Shown here piece by piece: positions 6,245 to 15,123 of a stretch of DNA of 64,000 nt. Position numbers and translations under genes: made by a program. Position 1 is the stretch's first letter. Each line of letters starts with the position of its first letter. The notes under the pieces are model-generated. The model was not told where the DNA came from and ran no database searches. It saw only the letters and a program-made list of their open reading frames with translations. This stretch comes from JAJDFU01 sp964641965 (lineage in GTDB: Bacteria > Bacteroidota > Bacteroidia > Chitinophagales > Saprospiraceae): contig CAZXLD010000019.1 of assembly GCA_964641965.1 (NCBI GenBank), positions 1 to 64,000 of the forward strand. The letters are read 5' to 3'.

Positions 6245-7377
6245 GCGGTCAGGGCTTTTTCAAACTCCGTCACGCCTTCCAGCAGGCTAAAGGTGACCTT
6301 AGCCAGCTCCGCGCGATCCGTATCATTGGCCATCTGGTTTTTTACCAGCTTGTTGAGCCGGTTGTACTCGGCCCGCCGAAACATCATGTTGTTTTGCAGG
6401 TCCGTCAGGTGGGTACCCCGTTCCTCCAGCACCGGCCAGAACAGCTCCATGGCATCCTTGTAATAGCCATCCATGAACAACTTCTTCACTTGCTGCACCT
6501 GCTCCTTCACGGCCTTTTGCTCCTCGGAGAGTTCATTTTTACCCCCCTTCAGCAAGTCGCCGCATCGTTGGTGCAGTTCGGCGATAAAGGCTACCGCATC
6601 GGGATTGTCCGGGATGAAATGGATGTTGAACTGCTGCTGCACCTTGTCGAGGACCCGTTGGTCGGGGTGGCTCGCAAAGCGCTCCAGGGCGGGTGCCTTG
6701 TCGGTCATGAAACTCAGCACCTGCAACAACAGCTGCAGGTACCACTTTTCGAAAGGCATCCCCAGGAAGATGAAATGCTCCATCTCGTTGAGCAGGCCCT
6801 TCATCTCCGGGGCCATGCTTTTCCCTTCGAATACCGACCGCAGGTAATCGAAGAGATCCTTGTGGGTCAGCAGCAGGCTGGTCTGCTTTTGCAGGTCGCC
6901 CAGCATATTGTAGAGGTGGGGCTGCTGAGCGCCGGTATTCTGGAATGGCCCGTAGGGCTCCAGGAAATTGTAATAGTCGTAGAGATAGGGCATGCCTTCC
7001 AGGTCGAAGGCGGTTTTGAGCAGGTCATGGTGGCCCAGATTGATGATCATCCGGAAGGGGATGCGGGCGATCTGACGCAGCATGGAATCGGGCCGGAAGA
7101 GGTAGGATCCCTCCTGTTGCCGTTCCAGCTGCCGGTAGACCTCCTGCATCCGCAGAACGAATTTATTGCGGGCCGGCTTATCGTGAAACAGGTAAAAACC
7201 GTCTTCGGGAAAGAAGTTTCGGATATGGGGATGTGGCTGGCGTGCTACCTGGAGCTGCTCCTGTACATGCGCCAGCAGGGAGGTGTCGGCATCGACCCGA
7301 TAGGAAAGCGGCCCGAGGAAAAGCACACTCTTCTCCCGCTTCAGGGCGCCCAGCGTATCTGTCCAGTTGAAAGGCAT
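6241..7377 (-). CDS. SIR2-like protein with C-terminal effector-associated-like domain
   Basis: Residues 10-275 resemble the SIR2-like fold of bacterial conflict proteins: first Rossmann strand VLFLGPLSY (18-26), INLGHHDLL (112-120) where SIR2-like proteins have TTNxDxLL, YNMLGDL (156-162) at the usual LHGD site, LTHKDLFDYL (170-179), and FIFLGMPFEKWY (202-213) at the FlGyS.D position. The glycine-rich GAG motif and catalytic His are not conserved, so NAD cleavage is doubtful. Residues 290-375 are a separate helical unit containing RRAEYNRLNKLVKN, like the effector-associated domains that pair nSTAND proteins with effectors. The gene overlaps the nSTAND gene by 4 bases and is first in the operon. 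Function as effector or adaptor is inferred from architecture. Confidence 0.72.
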   Translation of the reverse strand: MPFNWTDTLGALKREKSVLFLGPLSYRVDADTSLLAHVQEQLQVARQPHPHIRNFFPEDGFYLFHDKPARNKFVLRMQEVYRQLERQQEGSYLFRPDSMLRQIARIPFRMIINLGHHDLLKTAFDLEGMPYLYDYYNFLEPYGPFQNTGAQQPHLYNMLGDLQKQTSLLLTHKDLFDYLRSVFEGKSMAPEMKGLLNEMEHFIFLGMPFEKWYLQLLLQVLSFMTDKAPALERFASHPDQRVLDKVQQQFNIHFIPDNPDAVAFIAELHQRCGDLLKGGKNELSEEQKAVKEQVQQVKKLFMDGYYKDAMELFWPVLEERGTHLTDLQNNMMFRRAEYNRLNKLVKNQMANDTDRAELAKVTFSLLEGVTEFEKALTA

Positions 7378-7444
7378 GAGGGTTTAGGTGGTCTTTTATT
7401 AGAAAAGTAAAATATGGAAAAGTTAGGAATTCAGAATTCTACCC

Positions 7445-9307
7445 CTAAAACCGGCTCACATAGCCCACATGCAATTTAGGGGCTCCAAAATTGACCGGGA
7501 GATTTTCCTGTTTACCGTATGCCAGGCTCAAACCAAAAATCCCAACCTTGGTATCCAAAGCCAAACCGGCACCAAACCCGAATGGAATATCCTGCCGATC
7601 GGTTTGTGTAGTCTCACTGCTGATCCAACCCCCATTAAAAAAGGTGAACAAAAACGAGTTGGTATCCAGCAATAATCGATACTCCAGGGTTCCGATTGCG
7701 TAATGGGTCACGAAGAACTGCTGCTCGTCAAACCCTCGGAGAACTTGCGTGCCTCCGATACGAAACTGCTCATTGGCATAAACCGGATTGTCTGCGATCA
7801 GGGAACCTCCTTTGAAACCGATTAATAATGTACTCCGCCTTAAAATTGGGATGAAGTACGCCCCCTCCACCACCATCCGGAATTGGACAGATCGCAGTGG
7901 AATGCTATCGTATTGGGGAGCCAGATCCGATTCAAGAATCTTGGAATTACGGCGCACTTGTTTAAAGCCTGCACCTCCTCGGAACATAACACGCCATCCT
8001 TGTCGAGGATTAAACCGATAATCCAATCGATCAGCTGCATAGGCAATACCAAAGGAATTGGTACTGTAATCAAGCGTATCAGGCAGGGTTTCTAGGCTGT
8101 TCAACCGTTCTGGGTCGAGGCTGAGCAGACTCGACGACCTCAGGTTCCAAAAGGTGCTCAGGTAGTCTCCTCCTTCAAATAACCATTGGATGCCAAAAGT
8201 TACGTCCAGGTCAATGTAGCTGGTGTCTCTTTTATACAGTTGGAAGTCGAGGTCTACCCCCAGAGGCAACTCCAATAGATAGGGCAGATTGAAAGCCAAA
8301 TGAAGTTGTTGGGTCTGCGGACGCAGTTGCTCAAACTGAGCATATAAACGCGTTCCCAATCCAAACGGATTCATAAATTCCCCTTCAAAATCGCCCGTCA
8401 GGATAAGCCTTCCATTTTGGGAGCTGTTGGGCAGTACACCAATAAGAAAATCAAAGCGACTTGCCCGCCTTTTTTTTAAATGTAGATTTAAAGTAGCTTC
8501 ATTACCGGCAAACAGAATACTGGGTTCCTCCACCAATTGGAGGTATGGCAATTCCCTCAACCGACGTGCACTTTTCAATAACCGCTCCCGGCTAAATGGT
8601 TCTCCTGCCTTAATTCCCAGGTAGGCGCGTAGAAAAGACTTACTCAGTTTAAGATCTCCTTTCGTAGAAATTCCATCCCAAAGTACCAAGGTACCTTTGT
8701 TGATCGCCAAAGCTCCCGAGACCTTTCCCTCTTGAATCAGAAGGCGGTCAAGCTGAACTTGGGCAAAAGGATAGCCATTATTCTCTGCTCCTACTAATGC
8801 CGCTTCCTTGGCCAATTCAATTTCTTCCGGCACAAGCCGTTTGTTCCTATAATTCCGCCAACGGATACGCACTTTTTCCCAGATGGGATCATCTTCCGGT
8901 AAGGGGTAAAGCTCATTCAACTGCCATTGCGCTCCCACATAAAGCCAGATCGTTGCCTGGCGCCCTTCCCAATGCATACTATCTATAGAGGTTGCCAAAT
9001 AGGCATCTTCTATCAATTGGCTGCGGAGATCCTCAATCGCAGCCATGACCGAAAGGCTATCCGGCAGCTTGTTTGGTAATCGAAGTTGATTTCGGAGAAA
9101 GCTCTCATCCTTATCAATTGGAATAATATCCAGGTAAAATTGGTTGGGGGTGTCATTTTGAGCTTGTAACGTAAGCAAGGAAAAACAGACCATCAACCCA
9201 CCTATTCCGTATTGTACCCATGGTAAGAATTGCCAGCGGGAGTACTTACAACCTATTGTCCCGGTATGCTCATATTCCCCAATTCGCGTATTCTCGTATT
9301 TTCGCAT
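7445..9307 (-). CDS. Omp85-superfamily outer-membrane protein (BamA/TamA-like)
   Basis: The protein has a signal-like hydrophobic stretch (GIGGLMVCFSLLTLQAQ), about 200 residues with POTRA-like repeats (KGDLKLSKSFLRAYLGIKAGE), and a C-terminal barrel with the Omp85 hallmark RIGGTQVLRGF and a final beta-signal LHVGYVSRF. Such proteins insert barrels or translocate substrates across the outer membrane. The N-terminus before the hydrophobic stretch (MRKYENTRIGEYEHTG) is unusual; a start at the ATG at 9193 would give a more compact signal peptide. Two degraded copies of its 3' end lie at 469 and 1483, so this gene end appears to be a recombination or insertion point for the island to its left. 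Confidence 0.85.
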   Translation of the reverse strand: MRKYENTRIGEYEHTGTIGCKYSRWQFLPWVQYGIGGLMVCFSLLTLQAQNDTPNQFYLDIIPIDKDESFLRNQLRLPNKLPDSLSVMAAIEDLRSQLIEDAYLATSIDSMHWEGRQATIWLYVGAQWQLNELYPLPEDDPIWEKVRIRWRNYRNKRLVPEEIELAKEAALVGAENNGYPFAQVQLDRLLIQEGKVSGALAINKGTLVLWDGISTKGDLKLSKSFLRAYLGIKAGEPFSRERLLKSARRLRELPYLQLVEEPSILFAGNEATLNLHLKKRRASRFDFLIGVLPNSSQNGRLILTGDFEGEFMNPFGLGTRLYAQFEQLRPQTQQLHLAFNLPYLLELPLGVDLDFQLYKRDTSYIDLDVTFGIQWLFEGGDYLSTFWNLRSSSLLSLDPERLNSLETLPDTLDYSTNSFGIAYAADRLDYRFNPRQGWRVMFRGGAGFKQVRRNSKILESDLAPQYDSIPLRSVQFRMVVEGAYFIPILRRSTLLIGFKGGSLIADNPVYANEQFRIGGTQVLRGFDEQQFFVTHYAIGTLEYRLLLDTNSFLFTFFNGGWISSETTQTDRQDIPFGFGAGLALDTKVGIFGLSLAYGKQENLPVNFGAPKLHVGYVSRF

Positions 9308-9386
9308 CTTCCGAAATAACCGATCTGCTGGTTGAACTGTTAGAATGAAACGATTTTAACGCATCAAAATTACCGCTTAGATTACC

Positions 9387-10523
9387 ATGGCCGGCATTTA
9401 CCTGCATATCCCATTTTGCAAACAAGCATGCCATTATTGTAATTTTCATTTTAGCACCTCTACCAAGCACAAGGGCCCCCTTCTAAAAGCCATGCAAAAA
9501 GAGATAGCCCTGCGGTCTGCTTACCTGGACAACCAATCCCAGGTCATCGAATCCATTTACTTGGGAGGTGGAACCCCATCCTTACTCAATCACGCTGAGC
9601 TAATGGAGTTGATGGACCAGGTTTACCGCTATTTTCACGTGTGCTCCTCGCCGGAAATCACATTGGAAGCCAATCCGGACGACTTAACCCATGATAAACT
9701 TCGGATGCTATATGCAAGTCCGGTTAACCGATTAAGTATAGGTATCCAATCCTTTTCAAATCAGGATCTTCAGTTTTTTAATCGGGCTCATAATGCCGAG
9801 GAAGCTGAACGATGTGTACACCTGGCAAGAGATGCCGGATTTGAACAACTGACGCTCGACCTGATCTACGGATCGCCTACTACTACAGATAAACAATGGG
9901 AACAGAACGTCGCTAAGGTGTTAGGGTGGAAAGTGCCGCACTTGAGTTGCTATGCACTTACGGTAGAACCCCGCACCGCCCTTGCTCATCAAATTACAGA
10001 GGGAAAGGTTCCTCCGGTGTTAGAAGAGCAAAGTGTTCGACAACTTGGTCTGCTAATGGATTGGACGTATTCTGCCGGTTATGAACATTACGAAATATCC
10101 AACTTTGCCCTTTCCGGTAGTCGGGCCGTTCATAACAGTAATTACTGGCTCGGGATTCCCTATCTGGGAATAGGCCCTTCAGCACACTCGTTTAATGGAA
10201 AAAACCGCAGTTGGAATATTTCCAATAACGCTTTATACACGCGGTCCATATTGGAAAATGAAGAACTTCCTACAGAATCAGAATTTTTAACTGTGGAAAA
10301 CCAATACAATGAATATGTAATGACCCGGTTGAGAACGACATGGGGCTGCACCGAAGAAGATATCCGGAAATTTGGGAAACTACTTTGGCAACATTTTTAC
10401 AGACAAATACAGACCTTCCTCGAAAAAGGTCAGGTGCTGGAACAGGAGGGCACATATGTCTTAACCAGAGCAGGAAAGTTTATGGCTGATCGAATTGCCA
10501 TGGAATGCTTTTGGGTAAAATAA
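9387..10523 (+). CDS. hemW: HemW-like radical SAM protein
   Basis: The 378-residue protein begins MAGIYLHIPFCKQACHYCNF. Its C11-x3-C15-x2-C18 cluster binds the 4Fe-4S centre of radical SAM enzymes, and the motif with Tyr and Phe is typical of the HemN/HemW group. YLGGGTPSLL, TLEANPDD and LSIGIQSF follow as expected. The length and absence of the long N-terminal extension of true HemN favour HemW, a heme chaperone rather than an oxygen-independent coproporphyrinogen oxidase. It diverges from the Omp85 gene, with a short shared intergenic region. Confidence 0.9.
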   Translation: MAGIYLHIPFCKQACHYCNFHFSTSTKHKGPLLKAMQKEIALRSAYLDNQSQVIESIYLGGGTPSLLNHAELMELMDQVYRYFHVCSSPEITLEANPDDLTHDKLRMLYASPVNRLSIGIQSFSNQDLQFFNRAHNAEEAERCVHLARDAGFEQLTLDLIYGSPTTTDKQWEQNVAKVLGWKVPHLSCYALTVEPRTALAHQITEGKVPPVLEEQSVRQLGLLMDWTYSAGYEHYEISNFALSGSRAVHNSNYWLGIPYLGIGPSAHSFNGKNRSWNISNNALYTRSILENEELPTESEFLTVENQYNEYVMTRLRTTWGCTEEDIRKFGKLLWQHFYRQIQTFLEKGQVLEQEGTYVLTRAGKFMADRIAMECFWVK

Positions 10524-10597
10524 TTTGTAAGTGCCAAAATTCAGGTATTCGAATATTCTAATCGAATATGTATTTTCAAATACCAAAAGCCAATTTC

Positions 10598-12241
10598 ATG
10601 AAACGCTTAGGCTGCTTGTTCATATTTCTTATTCTTATCCTTTCCCCCTTGAAAGCTCAGGAAAATATGCGCGGCTTAAAAAGGGCCAACGCGGAGGTTT
10701 CGGAAATGCAGGAAGGCAAGAACTATTTATTTGCTGTTGGAATAGACCAGTATACAAAGTGGTTGAAGCTGGGAAATGCTGTAAATGATGCTAAAGGCAT
10801 TGTGGAACTGCTGACCCAAAGTTTTGGTTTCGAAACCCCGGTAGAGCCTCTGTTTAATGAAAAGGCAACAAAGGCAAACATCACCAAAAGCCTGGGTAAG
10901 GTCAGAAGAATGCTCAAACCGGAGGATAATCTGTTTATCTTTTTTGCCGGCCATGGTGTTACCCTGACGGATACGGTTGGAGACCAAATCATCGAATCAG
11001 GATACATTGTCCCCGTAGATGGGGCCGGCCTGGAATCCGATGATCGGGATACGTACTTCAAAATTGATCCTTTTCTCAACAGGATCTCCCTATTTCCTGC
11101 CCGTCACATCAATTTAGTCCTGGATGCCTGCCACAGCGGGCTTGCCTTGGGGTCAGAAGCCAGCAGCTACCGGGCGGAGGTCATGTACGAAATGGAATTA
11201 GAATCTAAAATCAGCCGGCGGGTACTTACTTCCGCTCGGGCCGAGCAACTAGCATCGGACGTGGGACCTCTTAGCGACCATTCGCTTTTTACCGGAATGT
11301 TGGTCGACGGCATGCAAACCGGGAAAGCCGACATAGATAAAAACGGTTTGATCACAACTTCAGAACTTGGTCTTTACCTGGAACAAAGCGTGAGCGACTT
11401 TTCTAAAGGTCGGCAAATCCCCGACTTCGGTTCTTTTGGTTTAGACCAGAGAGGAGAAATGACCTTTGAACTCAATAGCAACAGCCCTTCCTTTCTCCTG
11501 ACCAACGCCTACAATCAATTGCGGAATGGACAAGTCAATCGTTTTCTGGAGACTTATCGCAAGATTGAGCAACTCGATTTACCCATTGACAAAACAGCTA
11601 ATCTCACGTATCGCTATGCCATCTTGACCCGAAATATTGACTTGGCGCTTAAGGTTATGGAGCAGCGCCTATCAGACTCTCAAGCCGGTATTGCACCTCT
11701 GAGTGAAGAGGAGGAAGAAGCCTTTACGGAACGCATTCCCAGCCTGAGACACTGGGCCGACCTACTTGAGTCACCCAACCTTGATCCGGATTCCATCGAA
11801 ATCGATCTGCTAGGTATGGACACCACTACACTAAGTCCGGTTCAACAGGATGAATTGGCAGTGGAATACAACCTACCTAACGAAACCCTGTACTCGTTCA
11901 AGATCAGAAACAAAAGTTCTCAGCCCATCTACCCATACGCCTTATTTGTTGATGAATCGGGTGACATTTTCCCCATTCTGCTTCTTCCGCATCACCAGGA
12001 CTATCCTGATAATGAAAAGATATATCGGGATGGACTTGCGCCGGGTGCATCCACTTACACTGCCCCGCTATTCCATGCATTTGGAAAAGGGTGGTTTATT
12101 GATCTAAAGCTCTTTTTCACTAACAAACCCTACGACCATTTACTGCTGAATACGGTATATGTACACTTGGAGACTTACCGGGAACAAAGGAAACGTCCGG
12201 ACGATATGGTTTCGCGCACCTTTCGTTTAATCTTTAAATAA
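10598..12241 (+). CDS. Secreted caspase-like (peptidase C14) protein
   Basis: From the ATG at 10598 the product starts with a signal peptide (MKRLGCLFIFLILILSPLKA, cut near AQE). The caspase fold follows: YLFAVGIDQY, then LFIFFAGHG with catalytic His at about 119 and LVLDACHSG with catalytic Cys at about 178. An EF-hand-like DIDKNGLITTSEL segment follows the protease domain; calcium or a structural role is possible. The C-terminal 250 residues are strand-rich with no family I recognise. Caspase-like peptidases with a His-Cys dyad are common in bacteria with complex life styles; export suggests an extracellular or periplasmic role. An earlier in-frame ATG at 10568 would put a polar extension before the signal peptide and is less likely. 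Confidence 0.85.
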   Translation: MKRLGCLFIFLILILSPLKAQENMRGLKRANAEVSEMQEGKNYLFAVGIDQYTKWLKLGNAVNDAKGIVELLTQSFGFETPVEPLFNEKATKANITKSLGKVRRMLKPEDNLFIFFAGHGVTLTDTVGDQIIESGYIVPVDGAGLESDDRDTYFKIDPFLNRISLFPARHINLVLDACHSGLALGSEASSYRAEVMYEMELESKISRRVLTSARAEQLASDVGPLSDHSLFTGMLVDGMQTGKADIDKNGLITTSELGLYLEQSVSDFSKGRQIPDFGSFGLDQRGEMTFELNSNSPSFLLTNAYNQLRNGQVNRFLETYRKIEQLDLPIDKTANLTYRYAILTRNIDLALKVMEQRLSDSQAGIAPLSEEEEEAFTERIPSLRHWADLLESPNLDPDSIEIDLLGMDTTTLSPVQQDELAVEYNLPNETLYSFKIRNKSSQPIYPYALFVDESGDIFPILLLPHHQDYPDNEKIYRDGLAPGASTYTAPLFHAFGKGWFIDLKLFFTNKPYDHLLLNTVYVHLETYREQRKRPDDMVSRTFRLIFK

Positions 12242-12242
12242 A

Positions 12243-14813
12243 TCAAAGATCAAAATCGATCTGGTCTCCCGTGTGAAACTTTTCATTGCCCTGCTTTAGC
12301 GGGGTCTCTTCCTCTTCGATTTCCTTTACAGCAATTAATTTTGCTTCTTCCAGCTTATTTCCGATTGCCTTCCAGCCCTTTACATCGATAAAATCGGCTA
12401 AGTCGACTGTTTGCGTTTGCTTCTGGCGATTCGCCATAAAGGAGTAGGATAGCTTTGGCGCAGATGCTGTTGTGGCAAAATACAGCTTGGTATCCTTGTG
12501 TTCGGTCAGAAAAGGAAAGCGTTGATCCAAATTAGCCGTTTCAATCATGAAGCGTTTGACCATTGTCCAACCCTTTCCTCCTTCATAGTAAACAGCGCTA
12601 ATAGCGTCAAGCTCATCAAGTTTACCAATGCACATCACTTCTTCTGTAGGGTATTTACGATTCAGGTCGAGCTCATTCATTTCATAAGATCCGTCTTTAT
12701 AAATAGTCAGAATGAGGTCTCCAGTATCAAATGCCCCCAGAAAGATTCCCCTGTCATCGGTATTCAAACGGCCGCTTACTTCATCCATCCAAACTTTCAT
12801 GGCCCCCAAAGTAGATTTGCCAACTTCCATTAATTCTACCTTTCGGACGGGATATTTGGTTAAGGTATTTCCTTTGGCTCCTCTTCCCTTGATGTCTAAT
12901 TCGGCAAAATCGTAATCAAAGACCTTTTTCCTGGCTCTTGCACTTTGAGTTAAGGTAATTCGGACCATTTCGGCTTCCCCATTGGGATTCGCGGAGAAAT
13001 AAAGCAATTTGGAATTTTTCTCGCCAGTAGTAAGGTCATATTCCCGGTCTCGGGTAATCGCACTTACATTAAATCGCTTGGCAAATGAACGGCCCGTTTT
13101 TCCATCTAGGTAAATAAGGTTATAAGTAGTACGGGCATCTCCTTTTTTCCAAATCGCCACATGCAGAATATGTTTTCCCATAAATACCTTATCGGCTATT
13201 CGGGAAACCCGCATTTTTCCATCTTTCCGAAAAACAATGATATCGTCTATGTCCGAACAGTCACACACATACTCGTCTTTTTTCAACCCATAACCGATAA
13301 ACCCCTCTTTCCGATTCACATACAACTTGGCATTATTCGCTACTACCTGCGTAGCTTCAATTTCTTCAAATGTGGTGATCCGGGTCCTGCGCTCGCGGCC
13401 TGAACCATACTTTTCCAGAAGTCGCTCAAACCACTGTATCGTGTAAGCATTCAGGTGCGCCAGGTTATGTTTTACTTCCTCTAACTCTTCGGCCAATTTG
13501 ACCATGAGCTCTTCTGCCTTAAAGGTGTTGTATTTTGAGATTCGTTTGATCCTGATTTCGGTGAGCCGGACCAAGTCGTTCTCGTTAAGGTCTCGTAACA
13601 AGAGCAGTCGATTATCCGCCTCTTCTCCTGGTACCCGCACATAGTTGCGCAGACCTCGATCAATCGTTTCGAGAACTGCTTCCCAAGTCTCACATTCTTC
13701 GATATCTCTGTAGATCCGTTTCTCAATAAAGATCTTTTCCAAACTGGCGAAATGCAGCTTCTCTTCCAACTCGTGCTTGCGGATCTCTAACTCCCGCTGG
13801 AGTAAGTCCATGGTTTGTTGGGTACAAGTGCGCAAGATCTCTTCGACCGAAACAAAATGAGGTTTCTCCTCAATGATGATACAAGCATTGGGCGAAATGG
13901 AAACCTCACAATTCGTAAACTTGTACAGCGCGTCCGTTGCAACTTCAGGGGAAATACCAGGAGCCAGCTCAACCAGGATCTCTACCTCGGCTGCAGTATT
14001 ATCAATGACCTTCTTAATTTTAATTTTTCCCTTGTCATTGGCCTTCAAAATGGAGTCGATCAAATTAACGGTAGTGACACCATAGGGCAACTCTCGAATG
14101 ACCAGGGTATTTTTGTCCAGGGCCTCCAATTGAGCACGGACCTTTACCCGACCACCTCGTTTTCCGTTTTGATAGTCGGAAACATCTACCAAACCACCCG
14201 TGGGGAAATCCGGATAGATCTTAATTTTTTTGTCTTGCAGGATTTTGATGGAAGCCTCAAGCAGCTCCTTAAAATTGTGGGGTAGAATGCGTGTGGCCAG
14301 CCCTACGGCGATACCTTCTACCCCTTGGGCTAAAACCAATGGAAATTTAACAGGTAGTGCGATCGGTTCTTTTTTTCGACCGTCATAGGAAAGTTGCCAC
14401 TCGGTAGTCTGAGGATTAAAAGCAACTTCCCGGGCAAATGGAGTGAGCCGAGCTTCAATGTACCTGGATGCAGCCGCACTATCCCCGGTCCGGTAGTCCC
14501 CCCAGTTGCCCTGGGTATCGATCATCAGGTTTCGTTGACCCAGGTTGACCAACGCATCTCCGATAGCGGCATCACCATGTGGGTGAAATTGCATCGTTTG
14601 ACCGATCACATTAGCCACTTTGTGGAAGCGGCCGTCGTCCATATCCCAGAGCGCGTGCAGAATACGCCGCTGGACCGGCTTTAACCCATCCTTGACAGCC
14701 GGTACGGCACGATCCAGAATTACATAGGAAGCATAGTCCAGGAAATAATCCTCGTACATGCCGGAAAGGCTAATCAGGCCATTTCCCTGTTGATCTTTAG
14801 GCTCTTCTTGCAT
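12243..14813 (-). CDS. parC: Topoisomerase IV subunit A (ParC type)
   Basis: This is the DNA-breaking subunit that decatenates chromosomes together with ParE. The N-terminus reads MYEDYFLDYASYVILDRAVP, then KDGLKPVQRRIL and QFHPHGDAAIGDAL; catalytic Tyr is in AAASRYIEARL (about residue 118). The C-terminal half has beta-propeller-like repeats but no GyrA box, and the opening motif is the ParC form usual in Bacteroidota. I prefer the ATG at 14813 (MQEEPKDQ) because the 22 residues before it do not resemble family sequence. It converges with the caspase-like gene, one base between the two ends. The 310 bases to the next gene (ECF sigma, divergent) hold no other gene and must contain both promoters. 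Confidence 0.9.
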   Translation of the reverse strand: MQEEPKDQQGNGLISLSGMYEDYFLDYASYVILDRAVPAVKDGLKPVQRRILHALWDMDDGRFHKVANVIGQTMQFHPHGDAAIGDALVNLGQRNLMIDTQGNWGDYRTGDSAAASRYIEARLTPFAREVAFNPQTTEWQLSYDGRKKEPIALPVKFPLVLAQGVEGIAVGLATRILPHNFKELLEASIKILQDKKIKIYPDFPTGGLVDVSDYQNGKRGGRVKVRAQLEALDKNTLVIRELPYGVTTVNLIDSILKANDKGKIKIKKVIDNTAAEVEILVELAPGISPEVATDALYKFTNCEVSISPNACIIIEEKPHFVSVEEILRTCTQQTMDLLQRELEIRKHELEEKLHFASLEKIFIEKRIYRDIEECETWEAVLETIDRGLRNYVRVPGEEADNRLLLLRDLNENDLVRLTEIRIKRISKYNTFKAEELMVKLAEELEEVKHNLAHLNAYTIQWFERLLEKYGSGRERRTRITTFEEIEATQVVANNAKLYVNRKEGFIGYGLKKDEYVCDCSDIDDIIVFRKDGKMRVSRIADKVFMGKHILHVAIWKKGDARTTYNLIYLDGKTGRSFAKRFNVSAITRDREYDLTTGEKNSKLLYFSANPNGEAEMVRITLTQSARARKKVFDYDFAELDIKGRGAKGNTLTKYPVRKVELMEVGKSTLGAMKVWMDEVSGRLNTDDRGIFLGAFDTGDLILTIYKDGSYEMNELDLNRKYPTEEVMCIGKLDELDAISAVYYEGGKGWTMVKRFMIETANLDQRFPFLTEHKDTKLYFATTASAPKLSYSFMANRQKQTQTVDLADFIDVKGWKAIGNKLEEAKLIAVKEIEEEETPLKQGNEKFHTGDQIDFDL

Positions 14814-15123
14814 ATCCGCTGCAAAATTGATCACAAATATATTCTTAGCCGTACTCAGAAGGCCTCTTTGAGGTTTCAATTTCGGCTAATCTGAAAAATA
14901 CAAAGATTATTTTATCTATAAAACAATTTGTTTATTTTATGAGCTGCCCCTTTTAACCCTTCTTGGCCCTCCAAATAATCTTTTTCAGCCTTTTAATGTG
15001 GACCAATAAAAATGTCTGGCAGCAGCTTTTATCCTTTCAGCGTTTTCTAATTGTAATCCATCGTGCAATTTAGACGTTGTGATCTTGATGTATAAGCGGT
15101 ATTTTTAAGCAATTGTAGTACGG

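Noticed and set aside
4459..7410. Long plus-strand open frames opposite the nSTAND and SIR2 genes
   Set aside because: They arise because the region is GC-rich with few stops; His/Gln/Pro-rich composition and no known motif.
12243..14813. GyrA instead of ParC
   Set aside because: The opening motif (YEDYFLDYASYVILDRAVP) and absence of a GyrA box favour ParC.
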